Source of the DNA: Phaffia rhodozyma
Lineage: Eukaryota; Basidiomycota; Tremellomycetes; Cystofilobasidiales; Mrakiaceae
DNA length: 64,000 nt
Direction of reading: 5' to 3'
Assembly: GCA_014706385.1 (NCBI GenBank)
Contig: JACGZH010000001.1
Location: forward strand, 1,364,001-1,428,000
Below the pieces are notes generated by a model. The model searched no databases. It saw only the letters and a list, made by a program, of their open reading frames with translations, and was not told the origin of the DNA. Of this stretch, positions 46,301 to 57,398 are shown piece after piece; position 1 is the stretch's first letter, and each line of letters starts with the position of its first letter. The translations under genes were made by a program, and so were the position numbers.

Positions 46301-48388
46301 CCGAGCGCGGGCGCCAAAGGCAAACATAAATCCCATACCTCAGTCTCTCTCAATCCTTCTCCAGTTCGAGCCGTGAATGGTTCACAAAAACTTCACGTCA
46401 AGGCTGATGTTCCTCAAGTAGATGGCTCGTCTGCTCCTCGACAAGGTCTTCATCTGACTGGGCGCAAGACTATCCAACTCCTCCTCAATCAACAGAAAAC
46501 TGTTCATGAACAGCAACAGGCAAATCAGACAGCCGCTTGGGATGCATACCTGAGGAGACGAAGAGAGTCTAGCTCAATGGCGGCTGGAAAAGGGGACGAC
46601 ACCAAATGGACGGAAATTGGGTTTGCCCAAATGGGAAATCATGGGAAAACAGGGAAGGAAGAAAGAAAGGAGTTTGCAAAGTTGGTTAGGGGTGGAATCC
46701 CAATTGCTTATCGGCCCAAAATTTGGATGGAGTGTAGTGGCGCACAGGAAGTCATGGCACCAGGAGATTACAACGATCTTCTGACCCAAGCGGAAAAAGA
46801 AGGCGTAGACTCTACTGTTCTGGCCGAGATCGAGAAAGACGTGGTCCGAACATTGGTCAGTGTGACGTTTTCCCGTCTTCCTTGTGTTACATTTGCGGAA
46901 CAATGATAAGCAGAACATGCGCTGAAATTTTGTATATTTCTATGATCGTCATCCAGCCCTTGAACGTTTTCTTTGGAGGGGATGGGCCCGGAGTGGCGAA
47001 ACTTCGTAGACTACTTACTGCATATGCCTGGTGGGTCTTCCTAACTTAGTCTTTGCGCTTAGACTAATATTCTGACAAATCTTAAACCACCGTACAAAAC
47101 CAACCCTTAGGCACAATATGTCGGTTGGATACTGCCAGGGTATGAATGTAAGACTGGAGTTTACTGTAGAATCATCATAGCCTAATCACTTGTTGGGAAC
47201 TAATGCATAACTGGCTGATTCTTGTCTACAGATGTTGGCAGCTACTTTGCTTCTTGTTTACCAACGCGAGGAGGAAGCGTAAGTTGGACTGTCATACCGG
47301 GCTTTTGAAAAAAACATCATCCAGGCTGATATCTAAAGATCTTTCAACAGCTTCTGGGTATTCTTATGCATGGTTGAGCGGCTTATGCCTCCGGATTACT
47401 ACTCTCCTTCACTATTGTGTCAGTTCTGGGTTTCTTTCTCGATCCAAACTTCGTTAGAGTTTTCACTCATCCGCCTCCTCTGCTTGGGGTTTCCAGGTTC
47501 TCGGGCTGACCAGCGGGTCCTTCAAGATCTCCTCAAACAAGAACTACCTCAACTAGATATTCATCTGACCGAACTGGGAGTTGAAGGTCAGAATAATAAC
47601 ACCTTTTTTGATATTGACCTGTCTGATTTTGGTCTGTTTGTTCGCGTGAATTTTTGTAGTTGCTGCTGTCTCCTTCGGATGGTTCTTATCTCTTTTCACT
47701 GATTGCTGTGAGTTTTTGTATATCCTTCATCTCTTGTATCGTCAGGCAAAAGCCACTAACTGAGTGGTTTGACACATGGTATCACAGTGCCCGTTGAGGT
47801 TAGTTCTTGATTGACCCATATATCAATACACACGCCTACTGATCATCCCAATTTTTTCTGGCGGTTAGACTTTGTTTCGAGTTTGTCAGTACATTATCAG
47901 CTTCTGTATCTTCTCGCTAGTGATACTGATGGACTAAAGAGCGTTATTTCTTCGGCTGCACAGGGGACGTTTTCTTTGTCGAGGGTTTCGATTTCTTCTT
48001 CCGATGTGCTCTAGCTGTCCTCAAAGCCAACCAAACCACGCTTCTACAGTGCAACTCTATCGGGGTGAGTGCATCAGATCAATCTCATATCTGCTGATAT
48101 AGATTTCCAAGGAACCGTCTTACTGAGACTTTTATACAGACTCTTTATCAATCTCTGGAAGCCTGTACTTCACGCTTGTGGAACGCAGATCAGCTCCTAA
48201 GTGTACGTCTACAACTAGATCGAAATGAATCTCTTCAGTAAGAGCTTATATCCAATTTTATTTGCCTTGATCTTGACCAGATCGAGATGGATTTCAAAAC
48301 AACCGCGACCCAATCATACATCGTCTCTCGACGAGCGGTTCACGTCTCTGATCTTCTCGAAGAATCGGGTGGCCTGCTACCACTCTGA
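43345..48388 (+). CDS. TBC-domain Rab GTPase-activating protein
   Basis: Predicted GAP for a Rab GTPase in membrane traffic. Start at 43345 (MEPDEVGATTGSLPIEALPL). The first two large exons (to about 45830) and part of the third are Ser/Pro/Thr-rich and disordered, with a KKHSRKRAQSTFSEWLGIGS stretch. The TBC domain begins at about 46672: FAKLVRGGIPIAYRPKIWME, then IEKDVVRTL/PLNVFFGGDGPG (the IxxDxxR arginine finger), AYAWHNMSVGYCQGMN (the YxQGMN glutamine finger), AATLLLVYQREEEAFWVF, LCMVERLMPPDYYSPSLL, RADQRVLQDLLKQELPQLD, VTFGWFLSLFTDCLPVE, LFRVWDVFFVEGFDFFFRCA and LAVLKANQTTLLQCNSIG. Both catalytic fingers are present, so it should be active. The C-terminus ends HVSDLLEESGGLLPL. At least twelve exons, some short. 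The exact Rab target cannot be inferred; it is of the GRTP1/TBC1D-like architecture. Confidence 0.9.
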
Positions 48389-48871
48389 CTTGCGCAAACT
48401 ATGCTTTCTTCCTCTTTTCTCATTATATTCTTTCTTCCAGATCGGTTCATTGCCATATTATCCCTCAACTGTATCCAGTGTTTACCTCATAGCATCTCAA
48501 TACCCCCTTTTTCTTAGCATGTTTCTCCGATGACCATACATAACCGTTAATGGGATTTCTCCCCCATCCATACTGCTTCAAACTTGATATAGGATCATAT
48601 TTTATCAGATACCCCTTCCATGATTGCATGTCTACACTGGTTTCTGATTAAGACATTTTTTAAGCCGGTCGTGAAGTTAGATAACATTCATTTATATAGC
48701 GAAGAAGGACACATATACCAGATAGGGGTCTTGAGGTGCACAGAAACGCATCCCGCGCGTGGTGCAACCTTTCATGAGGGAAGAAAATACAGACACTCGT
48801 ATTCTAGCCCAGTCCAACTTGACATGACAAAGAAATAACAAGGAAGAAAATGAAAAGAGAAGTTGAAAGTT
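48389..48871. other. Convergent intergenic
   Basis: About 480 bp, AT-rich, between the TBC gene and the Ser-rich orphan. No gene or repeat recognised. Confidence 0.5.
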
Positions 48872-51217
48872 CTACCAAACGTCCACGCAAGCTAAAGGAT
48901 CCTCATCATCCGGGACATCCACTGAGAGCTGTCGTTGCTTCATCCAAGAAGTATCAGGAGAGACGCTCCTGGTATATGCACATGTGAAAAGTCTTCCCAT
49001 AAAAGGCGAATCCTCGTCCTCTGATGTTTGATTGTCATTTTCAAACTCGATGGGGTTCGCGCTCGATTGGATGATGGAAGCAGGTGGAAGAGAGGATTTG
49101 ATTCCAGAAGGGGTACAAGATAGACAAGACGCTAAAGAGAACACGCTGACAGCTGAGAGTGAAGGTGTGCAGGGCGTAGGGGACGAAGAAGGCGGAGGTA
49201 GAGGCAGACTCTTGTCAACAAGAATCTGTTCCTCCTCTTCTTCCATTTTCTCTTCTTCTTCTATTTGGTCCGCCTCGGAAGTTCTTGGTGAATTATCTCG
49301 TTCTGAATATGAATCGAACACACCCCTTCTGAGAGAAGCTTCGGCTTGAGATGACCGGTTCTTCTCCTTTGCCAGACAGGCCTGCGTCAAGGGCGATGAT
49401 ACACTTGCGCAAGCGGGCGATGAGGGTGAAGCTAGCCTTTTGCGAGGTCGATTCATCTGAGGTGATGGACAGATAAGACTAGACTTTGTTGTCAAAGAAT
49501 TTGTTGGTTGGATCGAACAATCAGCGTCGAACCTGGATTTGTTGTTCGCCAGATCGATCCTACTAGGGGGAGTGGACTTTAAATCCCGAACTTCGTGCTT
49601 GAGTTTTCCATGCCAAGCTGTGAAGTTCAACTCGAGATTTCCATATTCTTCTTGCCTCAGACGATGTTTTCGGGCAGTTGGCGAGTCTATATCTGAATCT
49701 CCAAAAGTCATCTTGCGCCGTTTACTCCATCGAGGAGCTCTAGGTACTGTTCTATCCATCCACTTCATTCTAGAATCCGAGTTATCTGTAGCGCAAGCGA
49801 TTTTGTCATCCAACTTGGGGACACCAAAAATCGAATCGATTGATGGCTCAGGTTTCTTTGGATAAGAAAGGGACGCGACTGAGCGATTACCGAGAGACGA
49901 GCGCGGAGCCGAGTAAGGGAATGGAACACGACGAGACTGACTGAACGGGACGTTGACAATAGAGTCGACATCGGGTTCAGTGCCGAATTCGAGTTCGCTA
50001 TCGGAATCTTGAACAGTGCTGACCGTTGGCGGAGGCAAAGGAGCAGGTGGTACCATATCCACCTTTTTGACATTTGTGAAGAGAATATTCCTTCGAGATG
50101 ATTTGAGCGGACTGGAATGAGATTGATCGTCCACATCGATCAGAGGACTATTCGGATTGGTCAAGTCGGCCAAAGAAGGGGAGGAGAAGAAAGAAGAGGA
50201 AAGGTCGGCTGTAAGACTCGGAGTCGATCGATTGAGGGTATTGAGATTCAAGGAGGAAGACGACCCAAGACTCTCATTTCTAGCAGTTGTAGTGGGAACG
50301 GCAGGAGAAGAGAAGGGATTGTTACAGGGAGATCCAGAGGATCCAAATCGTTTGGAGATATATTTAGAAGTGTTTGACAGTGATGATATTCCTTGAAGGG
50401 GATCCGATGGTTTGATCATGACAACCTTCTCTGCAACATCAATTCTCGTATCACCGCCAGCGCTGATGTCGCCGTTGTCCAGGGAAATATCCAACCAACA
50501 GGGACGCCCTTCGACCTCTTTCTCGCCCGAACGTTCTCTAGTGTCCGTCACTGGACATCTTGAATCACTGTCCAAGCATATCACAGAGACGCTTGGTACT
50601 TGAGCGCATCCGTTGAAGCTCGGGGAAGGCAGAGAACCGCTCGTAAAGTTCAACTCGTCGTCCAAAACCTCGTTAGTCTCGTCCACCATTGAGAACTCTG
50701 GCCCGCCAGAAATATCGTTTGAGATGGAAGAACAAGTTGTCACTGAGACCTTGGGTCCACCTATGACAATATTTTCGAGGATAGTCGAATCTGATGAAGC
50801 GGGCATAGCTCGAAGAAATTGATCTTTAGGAATATCGATCGGGTTTGAAATCACTGGCTTCAAATCATCGGGCACTCCAAGAAACGGAAGCTTGCGAAAC
50901 ACCCCAAACTGGCGATCGTCCCAGCTACCTATATCATCCTCATCATCGTTGTCGTCAACATCAACGATATTGATCGAGGATGTGTGACGGGCTGGAATAG
51001 GGCAGGTGAAAGAATAAGAAGACGCGTCTGATGAATCGCTAGACTCTTTAGGTCGAATTGACGTATCTGTGATGTAAGCAAAAAATCAAGAAGTCAACCC
51101 GATGATTTAAACACCAAGCTGTGCTAGACATTGCTCACTTTCACCATATAGAGTGATCTTGCCAGCAAGATCACTCTCAGATACATCGACATCTTTGCAA
51201 GGCACAACACAAGTCAT
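48872..51217 (-). CDS. Large Ser-rich, low-complexity protein of unknown function
   Basis: I do not recognise it. Two exons: start 51217 (MTCVVPCKDVDVSESDLAGK), ending at 51139 before GTGAGC, spliced in phase to 51066 and then open to the stop at 48872, about 755 residues. The frame upstream of 50902 (IVDVDDNDDEDDIGSWDDRQ) is part of the same exon. The protein is mostly disordered: Ser, Pro, Asp and Asn rich, with a basic segment WMDRTVPRAPRWSKRRKMTF (a possible nuclear localisation signal near 49740), a conserved-looking NLELNFTAWHGKLKHEVRDL helix (about 49590-49650) and an acidic EEEEKMEEEEEQILVDKS patch. No enzyme domain. The possible NLS suggests a nuclear protein; that is a guess. Codon usage over the whole frame and its length make it a real gene. 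Confidence 0.75.
51151..51176. repeat. 26-bp near-perfect palindrome in the first exon of the orphan
   Basis: GAGTGATCTTGC (51151-51162) and GCAAGATCACTC (51165-51176) are exact inverted repeats separated by two bases. It lies within codons for SESDLAGKITL of the Ser-rich protein, close to the end of exon 1. Confidence 0.8.
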
Positions 51218-51803
51218 TTCTGTGGATAATCGTGTTGATGGACTATGGTTAAGTCGTGCGTTTGCGCTGCAAACGGAGAAGTTGATGTGGGAAAGAATAC
51301 AGAAGAGGATGTTACGCTGGAAGAATAAACGTTATACAAAGGGAAGAAGGAAAAGAAGAACTGGGAAAGGAAAAGAGAGTAGAGGAGAGGAAGTGTATGG
51401 TAGTCGAGGTGTGGATCATATCAAAAGCGTCATGGCGATCGCGACCCGGCTTGACGCGTCGACGCGTGAGGTTTCAGAGTTATCTTATCTTGAAGTGTCT
51501 ATCCTCGTTCTCTTACGTTCATGGTACGGTCGTCGCATTTGAACTTGAATCATAGTCCAGACCTGAATCGCCTCACAGCACTTTCAACTCTGAATGTTAT
51601 CCCATTTAACAACGATGAATGTCCACTTTTTATGAGACAGAATTAGAGAATCAATGAGGGGTAGATATATGTATGAACTTCAGTTACATAGCTCGGTATC
51701 CACACTGAAACAGTTGTTTTCTATGAGATCTAAACCTGGTAAGAACTCAATACCATCTATAATACCTGGTATGATGATTCGTTTCTCGATTTTGTTCATC
51801 CAA
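51218..51803. other. Intergenic: orphan promoter and tRNA-Ser 5' flank
   Basis: About 585 bp. An open plus-strand frame at 51153-51542 shows no conserved features and overlaps the orphan's first exon. Nothing else recognised. Confidence 0.45.
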
Positions 51804-51898
51804 GGAGTAGTAATCAAGTGGTTACGATGCTTCCCTGCTATATCAGCAAGTTCAGGAAGTGCCCTCTGGGCGCGCAGGTTCGAATCCTGTCTACTTCG
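51804..51898 (+). tRNA. tRNA-Ser (anticodon GCU) with a 13-nt intron
   Basis: The acceptor stem GGAGTAG (51804-51810) pairs with CTACTTC (51891-51897), followed by discriminator G, as usual for serine tRNAs. The anticodon stem CTTCC/GGAAG encloses C-T-GCT-A, a 13-nt intron (TATCAGCAAGTTC) and A38, placing the intron right after position 37 as in canonical nuclear tRNA introns. A long variable arm GCCC-TCT-GGGC marks a class II (Ser) tRNA. The T arm reads GCAGG-TTCGAAT-CCTGT. The D stem is only three pairs (ATC/GAT). Decodes AGC and AGU codons. Confidence 0.9.
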
Positions 51899-51904
51899 TT
51901 TTTT
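51899..51904 (+). terminator. Pol III T6 terminator of tRNA-Ser
   Basis: Six T residues immediately after the discriminator base of the tRNA. Confidence 0.8.
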
Positions 51905-52068
51905 GTCGAGCGTCATTTCATTCAGACAAACGATAACCCATCACTCTTGAACTTATACTTTCAACAAGAAGTGCAAGCTGTATGATAATGATAAGAATAA
52001 TTCAACACAAAACTCATTCAATCGTCTTGTTCCCTCCCTTAATTCAACCTAAACAGAAAGACACGGTA

Positions 52069-55000
52069 TCAACCGTTACCCTCTTCGGCGTTTCCATAAG
52101 AATTGCTCTTATGTTTTGCAAGGAAAGAAAAGTCTGGCGGACAAGGTCCAAGGAACATCTCTGAGATTTTGACCCAATCCTGGTGGTGAAAGGTAGTAAG
52201 ACACAAGAGAATCGAAGCCGCACGCTTAGCCTATTGATTTTCAGATAACAAAAGACGAGGAGCACTTTGAAACAAACCTTAGATTCTGTGCTTCCAAGAA
52301 GAGTTTCCAACTCGTCCCTACCTTGGAACGGAGGAGGTCGATCGTTCATCCTTGCGGGAACCTCCAATAGACCAAGAGGGATGTATCGATGGCTGAACGA
52401 TGTTTTACAGTTGTGAATCATCTCGAACGAATCAGTGACGGTCTTAAATCTTCAGATGAGAAACGAAAACCGAGACAAACGTGAATGATAACGATTCACA
52501 GAGGAATCGTCGAGTAGTGTTTATACCAGTCGTATCAGATCCCCAATGACTCTGGGAATGAGCGAAGAGAAAAGTAGTATCGGTGAGAATATGAATCATC
52601 ACGCTTCAGAGTTGTCAACTACCTACCAGACCAAACTCAGCAAACTGTAAGAGAATTCAGGTGACACATCTTACAGTCAGTATCTGACGCAAAACCCAAG
52701 TCGATATAAATGCATGAAGACTTGCCTGTCGAATGAACTCCAATCGTTCCCTACTACTGATATCCCACTCTCGTCGTTCTTTGATCTCCCTGTCACATGT
52801 AACAAATCAAATGTCAGTCAATAAGTCGGTCAGATAAGATTCATATAAGAACCTCGACAAATAGACAAAAGGACTAACGTGAAGATCCAAGCTATAATTC
52901 AAATTAAACCATGCACACAGAACAAAGGGGATTCGTCAAGGTGACAAGTCAGTTCCATACGTCACCCTATCTCATAATGGCACTGAAATTTCAGGTGTTG
53001 AAAGGGCTTCAAAGGACATACGCTTTGTCAAAGCTCCTCGAGCGATCATCACACCGTCGACTCCAGTCTGCTCAATCGAATCATAGTACTGAGCAGCGCT
53101 ATAGCAGTCTCCATTTCCAAAGATCGGAATGGGTGGCACTATATGAGTTTATAAAGGTATAGATCCAAAACAAAATGAGTCAACTCGTTGAGATCTCAAG
53201 CACGCGATACAACTAATAGTCGGGTAAATGATATGCGGGGAGAAACGTACAGTTCGCGTCGGCGACAGATTGCCGGAGCGTCTCGGTGCAATCCTTGATA
53301 TAAGACCAATCGGCCAATTTCGAGCTTTAAAGATGTTATACAGTTCCTCATCCGAATAAGTTTTCATTGCTCTCAATAGTCAAACTATTAAAGCATGTTA
53401 AGCTGTAACATACTATCGTTGTTGTCGAGATCGCCCGTGAAGCTTCGATTGGACAGAAAATATCAGTACTGCCGATGATCCTGTGCTTTGAATCAAAATT
53501 AGTAAACTCACAGTCATGGCACTAACACCCCACTCGGTAGCAAATCTAGGGATCATGTTGTGAGCTGTGTTCTTGTTATCCTTGATACCAGTTCTCTGTT
53601 CACAGAATGTATATATCATTCAGTTTCAAGTAAGTCAAGATTGGGAGAAGCATGACAGTGAAAACAAACCATCTTGACCGTAAGAGGGATAGATCCGAGA
53701 GCTTTGCTCATCCCCACTAGTATCTGTCCCAACTTGGTAGGCTTTTCGAAAAGAGCGCTTCCTGTATGACCAGAGGAAAATTGATGCCGTTAGTTAGATA
53801 GATAGAAATTTCATCGATGATAGATGAGGATTCAGGAGGATGACAGTCTCACCTGCTCCCTTGTTGAAAACTAGGTCGATAGGACACCCAAGATTGACGT
53901 CGACAAAGTCTACGTCTGGGCACTCTTTGGCAAGGACTTCCTATAAGAGCCATGAAAGTATAATACATAAGCCACGGATACAATAATGAAACGTGAATTT
54001 GGTCAAACAGTCGGTAGACCGAGGATGAAACGCACCGCAGTAGGGACCAATTGAACAGGCTGTCACACAGATAGAAGTATGATTCTATCAGCAAGGATAT
54101 GTGTTTGTTCATGAAAGGCATATGGAAAAACTGACCTTACTACCGCAAACTTGCAGACCAAACATCTTTTCAGAGTTGTGTCGTCTAGTGAGTGCCCATT
54201 CACCCTTTCCTCCATCCAGGAAGGAAGTTGCAAGACCCTATCAAGAAACATGTTGACTTGAGATAAGCTGACAGAACGTTCGTTCTATACTCAGATCGTG
54301 AGATGCGTTGTCATAACGAACCATCTCACTACATGTTATATCCGCTCCCAGAGAGACGCAGAGTCGCCTGAAAGGAAGATTGCCAGTCGTAGTCAGAGGG
54401 GCCTAAGAAGACAGATGGTTCACAGACAGCCAGGACTGATGGAATTAGTTGACGTCTCAAGGAAAGTGCAAACTTCAGAATAGCAAAAGTCGGATGAACT
54501 GACCAAGTAAGTTTTGCCCGTCCAGTCTAGTCTTCTTTTCTCCTGCGGTCGATCGGGAACATCCACTAAGTCCTTATCAGCTTCAATTCTGCTCTCTTGT
54601 TCCGTAGCAGTCTCCTCGTTGTTGCCGTTCATAGCCTCTTCCTCGCTCTGGGCGGGCGCAGGGATGGAAATATTGACTTTCCCCTTCTTTGGCTTTGGAA
54701 GCTTGTGGTCTCCTTCGAGGGTGGACAGGTAGGCCTCGGAGATAGGGAAAGGATACTAAGGTTTCGATCAAGCATTAGAGTCACATAGTACAAGACGTTG
54801 CAGATTTGAATGAGACTGTCATTCTCCTCCATGAATGCTTCGGAAGAGATGTTGAACAGAGGACGAACAGCATTGCTTCTCAGTTGCGATTGTAAATCGG
54901 GTCTGATCCAGTTCTTCTCCCTCCACTTTCCTCCTTCCTGTTCGGTTTGGGTTTTACGTTCCTCATCAAATACAAGCTTGCCTACAAATTTCTCCTCCAA

Positions 55001-55796
55001 ACTCTCTGTCTCTGCGTTCAAAGTTTCGGTTGTTTTCTCAGCAGTAGGCGAGAGCGCGGGCTTGGTGATGTGAGCCTTCAAGAACCGACACTTGTAGCCT
55101 TGAGGGCAAAACCCGAGCTCGTTGAATGTAGGACAGTAGATCGTGGCATTGTCCGGGATGCTGAGGAATGGAGAAGACGTTTCAACGTAGCTCATCTCAG
55201 GAAAGACTAGATCAGCAGGCTTGCTAGCAAGGTATAGCGGTAAGTTATGGGACCTTCGGCAACTGTTTGAATTTGAGCCCACAATATTCGTGGGATTGAC
55301 AAAGTTGAAGATTAAGATATTGCAAACGCGTGAGACGACATCAACCTATGAAAAAGGAACTTGCCTTTCGCCAAACGAGCACTCTCTATCCACAGCGATG
55401 TTGTTGCAGATTTGAATGTCGTCCGTCATACTTTTGAATTTTCGGTTTTTGTTCTGACCCCCCTTCTTCTTTCCGCCTCGACCACCCCGCGTGTTATTTT
55501 CCCCTCTGGCCATCTTGCTGTCTCGCTCCCCGCCTTCCTCACCAGATTGGAGAGTCTCAGTACCGTCTTCTCGAAGAGTCCTCTTCCCAGCTTGTTTGCC
55601 GGTGTTCTCAGCAGCGTCATCATCTGGAACTTCAACAGGAGCAGAACTTCGAGTCAAGAGAAACCTGGGTAAAATAAGTAGATAAGATGGATTTAGCTGG
55701 AGAACTACTCAAAAGAAACTCAAACAAAGAATCTTGAACAGACTCGGGCTTGATCCGGGCTATTCCCGCTCGAGATGCGTCTACAGTGTTGCTCAT
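52069..55796 (-). CDS. DUS3: tRNA-dihydrouridine(47) synthase DUS3
   Basis: FMN enzyme that reduces U47 of tRNAs (and some mRNA uridines). The start at 55796 gives [18 protein letters not shown], spliced (donor GTCTGT) to [16 protein letters not shown], restoring the family's IKPEFLL opening. Then come a basic linker ([19 protein letters not shown]) and two CCCH zinc fingers. The first, [20 protein letters not shown] (C-X8-C-X5-C-X3-H), is complete only if a GC-AG intron (55263-55364) is removed; the second is [20 protein letters not shown]. The catalytic half has [38 protein letters not shown], the active-site [38 protein letters not shown] and [23 protein letters not shown] and [18 protein letters not shown], then [31 protein letters not shown] and the final [20 protein letters not shown]. 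More than ten exons. Confidence 0.94.
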
Positions 55797-56008
55797 CCGA
55801 TTCAAACAGGAGAGATGAAAGAAGCAAGTATGGTGAGCCTATCCGAATTGGTGAGAAAGACTAGGCAAGAAAATGAAGAATCAGTACCGCTTTTAAAAGT
55901 CGCCACACACGTGACCACAAATTTCCTAGGAGATTTGGACATTTGCCGCTTCTGGTCTTGGCCCAAATGGCTCACATTCACCCAGCCAACACATATAAAT
56001 CCATCGAC
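55797..56008. promoter_or_regulatory. Compact divergent promoter DUS3-RRP17 with an E-box
   Basis: Only 212 bp between two start codons, serving two RNA-processing genes. CACGTG at 55908-55913 lies near the middle, and an ATATAAAT TATA-like sequence sits at 55993-56000, 9 bp before the RRP17 ATG. Confidence 0.55.
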
Positions 56009-56935
56009 ATGGCACCTTCAAAGAGATCCAACGCGTCATTGCTGTCAGAAGGAGCGGCGTATATTAAAAAAAAGAGAAGAAACGCCGGAAAGGAGGCAGA
56101 GGTTGAGAAGGTCGTGTTCGATGATGAAGCTCGAGCGTTCGTTCTTCTATGCATTCTTTCTTGTCCATAGTCGCATGTTTATCTAATCTTGTGCTTGTTC
56201 CTCCGGATTAATATACACAGCGAGTTCTTGACAGGTTTCAGCAAGCGAAAGCAGGCGAAGATAGCGGCAAAGCGTGAGAAGGCGATCGAACGAGAGAAGA
56301 ATGAGAGAAGGGAGGAAAAGCGTGAAGTGAGTTTTCTTCCATTTGGTTCGATCACTTTCAATGAGCCATGGCACTTATGACATATCTTACTTGCGCCTTG
56401 ACAGCTTCGACAAGAGAGAAAAAAAAGAGCTCAAGAGAATCTGGAGATTGTTGAGCGTGCATATGGACTAGAGCCATCTTGTGAGAATTCTCGTCTTTTG
56501 CTGACCCGCGATGAAATTGTATGTAGCTGACCGTACGTTATGTTTGCCTTGTCCACACAAGCCAATGCCGAGGCGGGACCCTCCACCTTCCCTTCTGAGC
56601 CTTTAGAAGAGGAATTTTCGGATGGAGAAGAACAACACGCCGTTGTGACTGTCATTGAGGATGACTTCGCGCTCGAGACGCCTCAAGCAACCAACGAGCT
56701 ATCCCTCTTTCCATCCGATACTCCCTTTATTGCTCCTACAAATGGTCCGGCGAGTACTGCTTCGGAAAAGCCAAAAGGTCCTCCTGCCCCTCAACGACCT
56801 AAAAACAAGAGCGGAAAGAAGACTTTGTTGAAGGGGACGAAGAAGTTATTGAGACAACGAGAGATGAACAAGAAGCGGTTTGGGGCGGATAGTCTGCGAT
56901 CAGCTTCTTCGTCGAAAGACAAAAAACGAAAGTAA
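56009..56935 (+). CDS. RRP17: Ribosomal RNA-processing protein 17 / NOL12 family
   Basis: Nucleolar protein for 60S biogenesis, a 5'-3' exonuclease in yeast. The start at 56009 gives MAPSKRSNASLLSEG with the family core EVEKVVFDDEAR, spliced to EFLTGFSKRKQAKIAAKREK, then AIEREKNERREEKRE, spliced to LRQERKKRAQENLEIVERAY. This run of basic coiled coil is the NOL12/Rrp17 signature. A Ser/Glu-rich middle follows, and the end is very basic (KTLLKGTKKLLRQREMNKKR, then KDKKRK). About 235 residues. Introns near 56143-56220, 56327-56402 and 56477-56525. It shares a short divergent promoter with DUS3, another RNA-modification gene. Confidence 0.92.
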
Positions 56936-57398
56936 ACTTGAAGAGTTATCTGGCATCATATGTCGAGACCAGGATCGAATCCATTGCGTTGTCCTTTTAC
57001 TTTGCAATCTGTCATGGACGCAGTTGTTCTTTTGTCGACCACTAAAGAAGGAGCTTCCTATCCTCTTCCCATTCAACCTTCCCCTCAAGATCGCCCATCA
57101 TTGATCCCTTTATTCTACTACTCCATGTATCATTATTCCATGATCCCCACTGCAGATCACCTATAGACTGTAAAGAAAGAGACATTTCCTACAAAATCGA
57201 AGATCACGTGAATCTGCACAGCTTTCGAATGTTCGCGAAAGAAATCCGCTTTTCTCTTGTCTCCTTTTTTTTGACCAAACCACCATCTCTACCTCTTCTC
57301 TCTAGATTTCCTACTCTACTTCTCTCCTCCATAAGCACTAGTTTGCTTCTGTTCTATTTGTTTGAAAGCTTCTGACAGCACTCAAACCCCAGCCAGTC
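56936..57398. promoter_or_regulatory. RRP17 3' flank and AHA1 promoter
   Basis: Contains CACGTG at 57205-57210 and a heat-shock element at 57231-57240, then CT-rich sequence (57250-57350) leading to AHA1. Confidence 0.55.
57231..57240. promoter_or_regulatory. Heat-shock element upstream of AHA1
   Basis: The core GTTCGCGAAA matches nTTCnnGAAn, the HSF1 binding unit, 160 bp upstream of the AHA1 start. A further TTCGAA at 57224-57229 adds a partial unit. AHA1 is a heat-shock-induced Hsp90 co-chaperone gene in other fungi. Confidence 0.65.

Noticed and set aside
51680..51916. Minus-strand frame containing RQDSNLRAQRALPE
   Set aside because: This peptide is the well-known artefact of translating the antisense of a class II tRNA; the tRNA-Ser explains it.
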